Source: Bradyrhizobium sp. Tv2a-2
GTDB taxonomy: Bacteria > Pseudomonadota > Alphaproteobacteria > Rhizobiales > Xanthobacteraceae
Assembly: GCF_000472425.1 (NCBI RefSeq)
Contig: NZ_AXAI01000002.1
Span: 410,748-474,747 of the forward strand
Direction of reading: 5' to 3'
Length of the DNA stretch: 64,000 nucleotides
The position numbers were made by a program, and so were the translations under genes. The notes beneath the pieces are model-generated. The model did not search any database. It was not told the DNA's origin and saw only the letters and a program-made list of their open reading frames with translations. This document shows, in pieces, positions 60,057-64,000 of this stretch. Positions within the stretch are counted from its first letter, which is position 1; the number at the start of each line of letters is the position of its first letter.

Positions 60057-60755
60057 TTAGCTCACGAAGCCCGCGCGGCTCCTCGCCGCGTGCGCCGCGG
60101 GACTGGTCAGGAGATCGATCAGGATTTTCGCCTCTGCCGGGCTTTTTGCGCCTGTCGTCACGGCGGCCGTGTACGTAGTCTTGAGCTCGCAGCCCGGCGG
60201 CAACGCGCCACTCAGTGCGATGCCCTCGGTGCTGATGATTTCGGTGGATTGCGTGCAGCCGATCGGCCTTGCCGCGGTGGAGGCCGCAAGGTGCCGCATC
60301 GCGGTTGCGCCGTTCGGATAGACCTGCAGCCGCGCCGATACAGTATCGGCGATGCCGAGCCGCTCAAGCACATCAGCGACATGGATGCCGGCGGTCGATG
60401 CCTTGATGTCGGGGACGAAAATCGCATCCGCCGCAAGAAACGCTGCCCGAAGCTCGTCGGTGTTGCGGACGGAAAGCCTGGGATCGCCGCTGCGCACCGC
60501 AAGTGCGGTTTCGACCGTGCCGACATCGGTGATCGAGGCTTGGACGACCAAACCTTCCCCGGCCAGCTGCGCCGCGAGCGCCGCAGTCAGGATGATCAAG
60601 TCGGTTGGAGCGCCGTTTCGAAGCTTGTCGGCCATCGCGCCGACGGCGCCGAATTCACCGCCGATTTCGAAACCGGTGCGCGTCTTGAAAGTGGCCGCGA
60701 AGCTTGCGACCAGGCCCTGCGCCGCGCCGCCGCTCAGGATATTCACGCTGTTCAT
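60057..60755 (-). CDS. ModA-like type 2 periplasmic-binding-fold protein without signal peptide
   Basis: 232 residues, a single solute-binding fold of the molybdate/sulfate-binding (PBP_bac_11) class. The N-terminus (NSVNILSGGAAQGLV) begins directly with the first strand, so there is no export signal and it should stay in the cytoplasm. GAVGAMADKL and TDLIILTAALAAQLA follow the ModA pattern. Its ATG overlaps the stop of the molybdenum hydroxylase large subunit (ATGA), so the two are translated together. A role in cofactor insertion or sensing is a guess; a misplaced transporter component is the alternative. Confidence 0.82.
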   Translation of the reverse strand: MNSVNILSGGAAQGLVASFAATFKTRTGFEIGGEFGAVGAMADKLRNGAPTDLIILTAALAAQLAGEGLVVQASITDVGTVETALAVRSGDPRLSVRNTDELRAAFLAADAIFVPDIKASTAGIHVADVLERLGIADTVSARLQVYPNGATAMRHLAASTAARPIGCTQSTEIISTEGIALSGALPPGCELKTTYTAAVTTGAKSPAEAKILIDLLTSPAAHAARSRAGFVS

Positions 60756-62881
60756 TCCGCAAGGTCCATCGCCGCAATCAAATTGTCACGGCTGATCGGG
60801 AGCTGGCGCACTCGCACAGAGAGGCCGTCAAAGACGGCATTGGCAATCGCCGCCGTCACTGGTCCATGCGCGGCTTCGCCGGCACCGACCGGCTCGATCT
60901 CGGGCCGCCGGATCAATTCGACATCCACCAGCGGCACCTCCGAGAAACGCAGGATCGGATAGTCCGTCCAATTGTTGCTGGTGATGCGCGCGGCGTCAAA
61001 GCGGACGCGCTCCTTCAGGACCCAGCTCGTGGCCTGGATGGCGCCGCCCTCGATCTGGTTGATCACGCCATCCGGATTGATGGCTTCGCCGACATCGACC
61101 GCGATCGTCAGTTTCCTGACGCGGATCGTCTCGTCACCCTCGATCTCGGCAATGGCGGCACAGTAGGCGCCGGTGTTCTTGTAACGGGCAAAGCCGATGC
61201 CATGGCCGACGCCGGCTGTTGCCGCCGGCTTCCAGTTGGCGCGTCGGGCGACGGCGCGGATCGCGTCCTTCGCGCGCTCGTCCTTGAGATGGCGCAGCCG
61301 GAAGGCGAGGGGATCCTCGCCGCGCGCGGCGGCGATTTCATCGAGGAATGACTCGATCGCAAACACATTGCCCTGTGCCCCGAGCGTCCGCAGCGCCGAG
61401 GTGCGTACCGGCATGGTCAGCAGGCGATGGCTTTGCACGGTCCAGGCCGGAAAGTCGTAGAGCGGGATCGAGTTGCGGTCGCTGCCGCCGCCGTTGGCCT
61501 GCGGCGGATCGGTGGAGATCATCCGCGGAAAGGGATTTTCGATTTCGATCGCCGCGAGCAGCGCCGGTTGCGTGGCCCGTCCGGGCCGCGCGGTATGCCC
61601 ATTGCTCCAGATCGCGTGACGCCATTCGACGACATCGCCTTGGGCGTCGAGATCGGCCTCGATCTGGATCGCCATCGCGGCGCCAAACGGCGCGTGCGTC
61701 ATCTCGTCTGCGCGCGACCATTGCACCCGAACGGGTTTGCCGGCTGCGGCGCCAGCGAGCAACACGGCGTCGAGCGCGACATCGTCGGCGGCGTTGTGGC
61801 CGTAGCAGCCGGCGCCTTCGACATGCTCGACCGTGATGTTATCGGCCGGCATCTTCAGGACCAGCGCAAGGTCGGCCCGCAGCAGATAGACGCCCTGGCT
61901 ATGGCTCCAGACATGGACGCGCTCGCCACTCCATTGCGCGATCGCGCAGGACGGCGCGATCGAACCATGCGCGATATAGGGCCGGACATACTGCCGGCGG
62001 ATCGTACGCGCTTTCGCGCCGGGGTTCGCCGCCGCTTTCGTGCCAACGATTGTCGAGTTGACCGGCTGTGCCTTCAGGAAGGCGGCGAGGTCGTTTTCGT
62101 CAGGCAACGCTTCTCCAGTCGTCCAGCTTGCGCCTTTGCGCAACGCGCCCAGCGCGGCGTCAGCGGCATGCTCGGTCTCACAGACAACGCCGGCAAAATT
62201 GCCGTTACGGACGACGGCGATAAGCCCGGGAACGCCGCGCGCGGCGTCTTGGTCGAGCCCGGCAAGCTTCGCGCCGGATCGTTCCGGCCGCAGCACACGC
62301 CCATGCACGAGTCCGGCGAGCGTGAGATCATGGATGAAACGGGGCCGCGCGAACACCTTGTCGGGAATGTCGAGCCGTTGCACCGAATGCCCCGCAAGCG
62401 CGCGCCGTGAAGCCGGTTTCGGCGCGGCTCCCGGCGCGGCATCCCGATCGAGCGAGACCTCGTCGGCGAGCTCCCAGTAGCTGGTGGCGACGTTGCCTGG
62501 GCCCGAAATGGTGCCGTCGCTGATGTCGAGCGCATCCCTCCCGACGCCGAGCCGATCTGCGGCCGCAGTCAGAAATATCCGCCGGATCTCGGCACAGGCC
62601 TGCCGCAGTGCGCGGCCCGATTGCTGGATCGACAGGCTGCCCGAAGTGACGCCCTCATTCGGGCTTGCCGCGGTTGATGCGCGGATCATCTTGACGCGCG
62701 CGAGATCAACATCGAGCTCGTCGGCGGCGATCTGGGCCAGCGCGGTGACGATGCCTTGCCCGATCTCGACCTTGCCGGGCGAGACCGTGACCTGGCCGTC
62801 AGCGCCGAACCTGACCCAGGACGACAGTCTTGGGTTGGCGGCGAGGCTGACCGGCAGGCTCGGCGCGGGTGAGGCGCTCAT
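60752..62881 (-). CDS. Molybdenum hydroxylase large subunit, isoquinoline 1-oxidoreductase (IorB)-like
   Basis: 709 residues from the ATG at 62881; in-frame codons upstream lie in the small-subunit gene. The family is that of two-subunit xanthine-dehydrogenase-like enzymes (isoquinoline oxidoreductase, nicotinate or aldehyde dehydrogenases) with molybdopterin. Visible features are VSPGKVEIGQGIVTALAQIA near the N-terminus, the GYGHNAADD-type VEGAGCYGHNAADD segment, and GAGEAAHGPVTAA near the C-terminus holding the catalytic glutamate. The small Fe-S subunit gene precedes and a ModA-like gene follows. No FAD subunit gene is present. Confidence 0.9.
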   Translation of the reverse strand: MSASPAPSLPVSLAANPRLSSWVRFGADGQVTVSPGKVEIGQGIVTALAQIAADELDVDLARVKMIRASTAASPNEGVTSGSLSIQQSGRALRQACAEIRRIFLTAAADRLGVGRDALDISDGTISGPGNVATSYWELADEVSLDRDAAPGAAPKPASRRALAGHSVQRLDIPDKVFARPRFIHDLTLAGLVHGRVLRPERSGAKLAGLDQDAARGVPGLIAVVRNGNFAGVVCETEHAADAALGALRKGASWTTGEALPDENDLAAFLKAQPVNSTIVGTKAAANPGAKARTIRRQYVRPYIAHGSIAPSCAIAQWSGERVHVWSHSQGVYLLRADLALVLKMPADNITVEHVEGAGCYGHNAADDVALDAVLLAGAAAGKPVRVQWSRADEMTHAPFGAAMAIQIEADLDAQGDVVEWRHAIWSNGHTARPGRATQPALLAAIEIENPFPRMISTDPPQANGGGSDRNSIPLYDFPAWTVQSHRLLTMPVRTSALRTLGAQGNVFAIESFLDEIAAARGEDPLAFRLRHLKDERAKDAIRAVARRANWKPAATAGVGHGIGFARYKNTGAYCAAIAEIEGDETIRVRKLTIAVDVGEAINPDGVINQIEGGAIQATSWVLKERVRFDAARITSNNWTDYPILRFSEVPLVDVELIRRPEIEPVGAGEAAHGPVTAAIANAVFDGLSVRVRQLPISRDNLIAAMDLAE

Positions 62882-62900
62882 GAGGGCATCGTCTCTTTGA

Positions 62901-63374
62901 TCATCTCTGATTGACCATCTCTTGTGCCGCAGCAAGAATCGCACGTACCATTCGGTTATGCGAACCGCAGCGACAGAGATTGCGGTCGAGCGCCGCGCGC
63001 ACGTCGACCTCGGAAGGATCGCGATTTTGTCTCAGCAGCGCGGCCGCGCTCATGATGACGCCGGAGACGCAATAGCCGCATTGCATCGCCTGCTCCGCAA
63101 TGAAGGCGCGCTGCAGCGGATGTGGATGCTCGGCACTGCCCAATCCTTCCAGCGTGATGACGTCCTTGTCCGCGACCGACCACAATGGCGTGTCGCAGGA
63201 CGTGACGGCATGATCGCCGACAATGACCCGGCAGGCCCCGCATTCGCCGGAGCCGCAGCCGAAATGCACACCGGCCAGCCCAAAATGGCTGCGCAGCACG
63301 TCGAGCAGCGCGCGGTCCGGGTCGGCATCGACCTCGGTCGCCGCCCCGTTGAGGCGAAACCGGATGCTTGTCAT
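62901..63374 (-). CDS. Molybdenum hydroxylase [2Fe-2S] small subunit
   Basis: 157 residues from the ATG at 63374. Both clusters are visible: the plant-type one in GCGSGECGACRV with a further cysteine in VTSCDTP, and the second in CGYC and LCRCG. It carries electrons from the molybdenum centre of the large subunit. The gene is 19 bases upstream of the large subunit and only 7 bases downstream of the partial Bug-protein gene. It matches IorA/CoxS in size and motif spacing. Confidence 0.93.
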   Translation of the reverse strand: MTSIRFRLNGAATEVDADPDRALLDVLRSHFGLAGVHFGCGSGECGACRVIVGDHAVTSCDTPLWSVADKDVITLEGLGSAEHPHPLQRAFIAEQAMQCGYCVSGVIMSAAALLRQNRDPSEVDVRAALDRNLCRCGSHNRMVRAILAAAQEMVNQR

Positions 63375-63381
63375 GGACGCC

Positions 63382-64000
63382 TCAGTTCTGCTGCTTCTCA
63401 AATCGTTTGACGACGTCAGCCCATTTCACAATATCATCGCGCAGGAATTTATCGAACTCCTGCGGCGACATCGACATCGGAACGGCGCCTTGTTCGCCCC
63501 AGAGCTTGACGATTTCGGGGCGCTTCACCACGGCACCTACGGCGGCATTGAGCTTGTCGATGATCGGCTTCGGCGTGCCCGCAGGCGCCATCAGGCCGAG
63601 CCAGATCGTCGCCTCATAGCCGGGCACACCCGCCTCGGTCACCGTGGGAACATCGGGCAGGACACTGGAACGCACCTTGCCGGTGGTTGCCAGCGCGCGC
63701 ACCTGATGCTCGCCGATATTGGGCGCCATCGCGGGCACCGCGTCGATCATCATCTGCACCTGGCCGCCGATCACGCCTGAACGCGCCTCGCCGCTGTTGC
63801 GATAGGGCACATGGACGATGTCGATGCCGGCCATGCTTTTGAAGAGTTCGCCGGCCATGTGATAGGGCGTGCCCTGGCCCGAGGAGGCGTAGTTCAGCTT
63901 GCCCGGCTGCGATTTCGCCAGCGCAACGAACTCCTGCAGCGTCTTTGCCTGTAACGACGGATGCACGACGATCACGAGGTCGGACGAGTTGACGGGCGCG
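63382..64000 (-). CDS. Bug/TctC family tripartite tricarboxylate transporter binding protein, partial
   Basis: The frame is open to the right edge, so the N-terminal third lies outside the window. The visible 205 or so residues include LNYASSGQGTPYH, VHVPYRNSGEARSG, VPTVTEAGVPGYEATIW and LMAPAGTPKPIIDKLN, all typical of Bug proteins. Periplasmic binder of a carboxylic acid or heteroaromatic compound. It ends seven bases before the molybdenum hydroxylase small subunit gene, suggesting it supplies that enzyme's substrate. Start and signal peptide not seen. Confidence 0.88.
   Translation of the reverse strand, partial: APVNSSDLVIVVHPSLQAKTLQEFVALAKSQPGKLNYASSGQGTPYHMAGELFKSMAGIDIVHVPYRNSGEARSGVIGGQVQMMIDAVPAMAPNIGEHQVRALATTGKVRSSVLPDVPTVTEAGVPGYEATIWLGLMAPAGTPKPIIDKLNAAVGAVVKRPEIVKLWGEQGAVPMSMSPQEFDKFLRDDIVKWADVVKRFEKQQN

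Noticed and set aside
1..64000. tRNA, rRNA, CRISPR, insertion sequence or phage features
   Set aside because: None were recognised on reading both strands; no transposase or integrase frame, no regularly spaced repeats.

Overview
The window is GC-rich and densely packed. It reads as the chromosome of a metabolically versatile alphaproteobacterium, probably Bradyrhizobium or Rhodopseudomonas-like. The grounds are inference from gene content: many ABC, TRAP and Bug-type solute-binding proteins, CoA-dependent aromatic catabolism, molybdenum hydroxylases, an FNR-type [4Fe-4S] regulator with FNR/FixK boxes, and a Pat-like acetyltransferase. I see no rRNA, tRNA, CRISPR array, insertion sequence or phage gene.

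1-9.7 kb: the tail of a molybdenum hydroxylase large subunit; a two-gene minus-strand oxidoreductase operon; then a plus-strand operon of a TauABC-like importer that also carries an IlvD/Edd dehydratase and a protein resembling the ring-opening 2,5-dihydroxypyridine dioxygenase NicX.

9.7-26.6 kb: the most distinctive region. A tightly coupled minus-strand operon (alpha/beta hydrolase, acyl-CoA dehydrogenase, acyl-CoA ligase, opine-dehydrogenase-like protein, 3-hydroxyacyl-CoA dehydrogenase) diverges from an SDR/enoyl-CoA hydratase operon. Next come a flavin monooxygenase-Old Yellow Enzyme fusion of the 2-aminobenzoyl-CoA monooxygenase/reductase type, a PhzS-like monooxygenase, a cupin, a Liv-type binding protein, a MarR regulator, an arylformamidase-like hydrolase, an aryl-CoA ligase and a Rid protein. 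Five AT-rich inverted repeats of the form TTATTTTA-N4-TAAAATAA lie in four promoter regions here and suggest one MarR regulon. The gene set fits aerobic, CoA-dependent breakdown of 2-aminobenzoate (anthranilate) or a related aryl acid.

26.7-31.3 kb: an ABC importer operon ending in a GpdQ-like phosphodiesterase. 31.3-43.3 kb: a stress/low-oxygen block (CBS-BON protein, phasin-like protein, APH/P-loop fusion, alcohol dehydrogenase, Usp, Pat-like acyl-CoA ligase/acetyltransferase, Mla lipid transporter, FNR-type regulator, 46-residue membrane protein) with FNR-like boxes in most promoters. The clearest box sits at the class II position ahead of the 46-residue protein.

43.4-50.1 kb: a Bug protein, a second Crp-family regulator without Fe-S cysteines, and a complete Liv operon whose two ATPases are fused. 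50.3-57.9 kb: a minus-strand catabolic block (exported amidohydrolase, Bug protein, cyclase-family hydrolase, TRAP transporter, GntR regulator) diverging from an SDR across a perfect palindrome. 58.3-64 kb: a PQQ-type sugar dehydrogenase fused to cytochrome c, facing an operon of a Bug protein (cut by the window end), a two-subunit molybdenum hydroxylase and a ModA-like protein.
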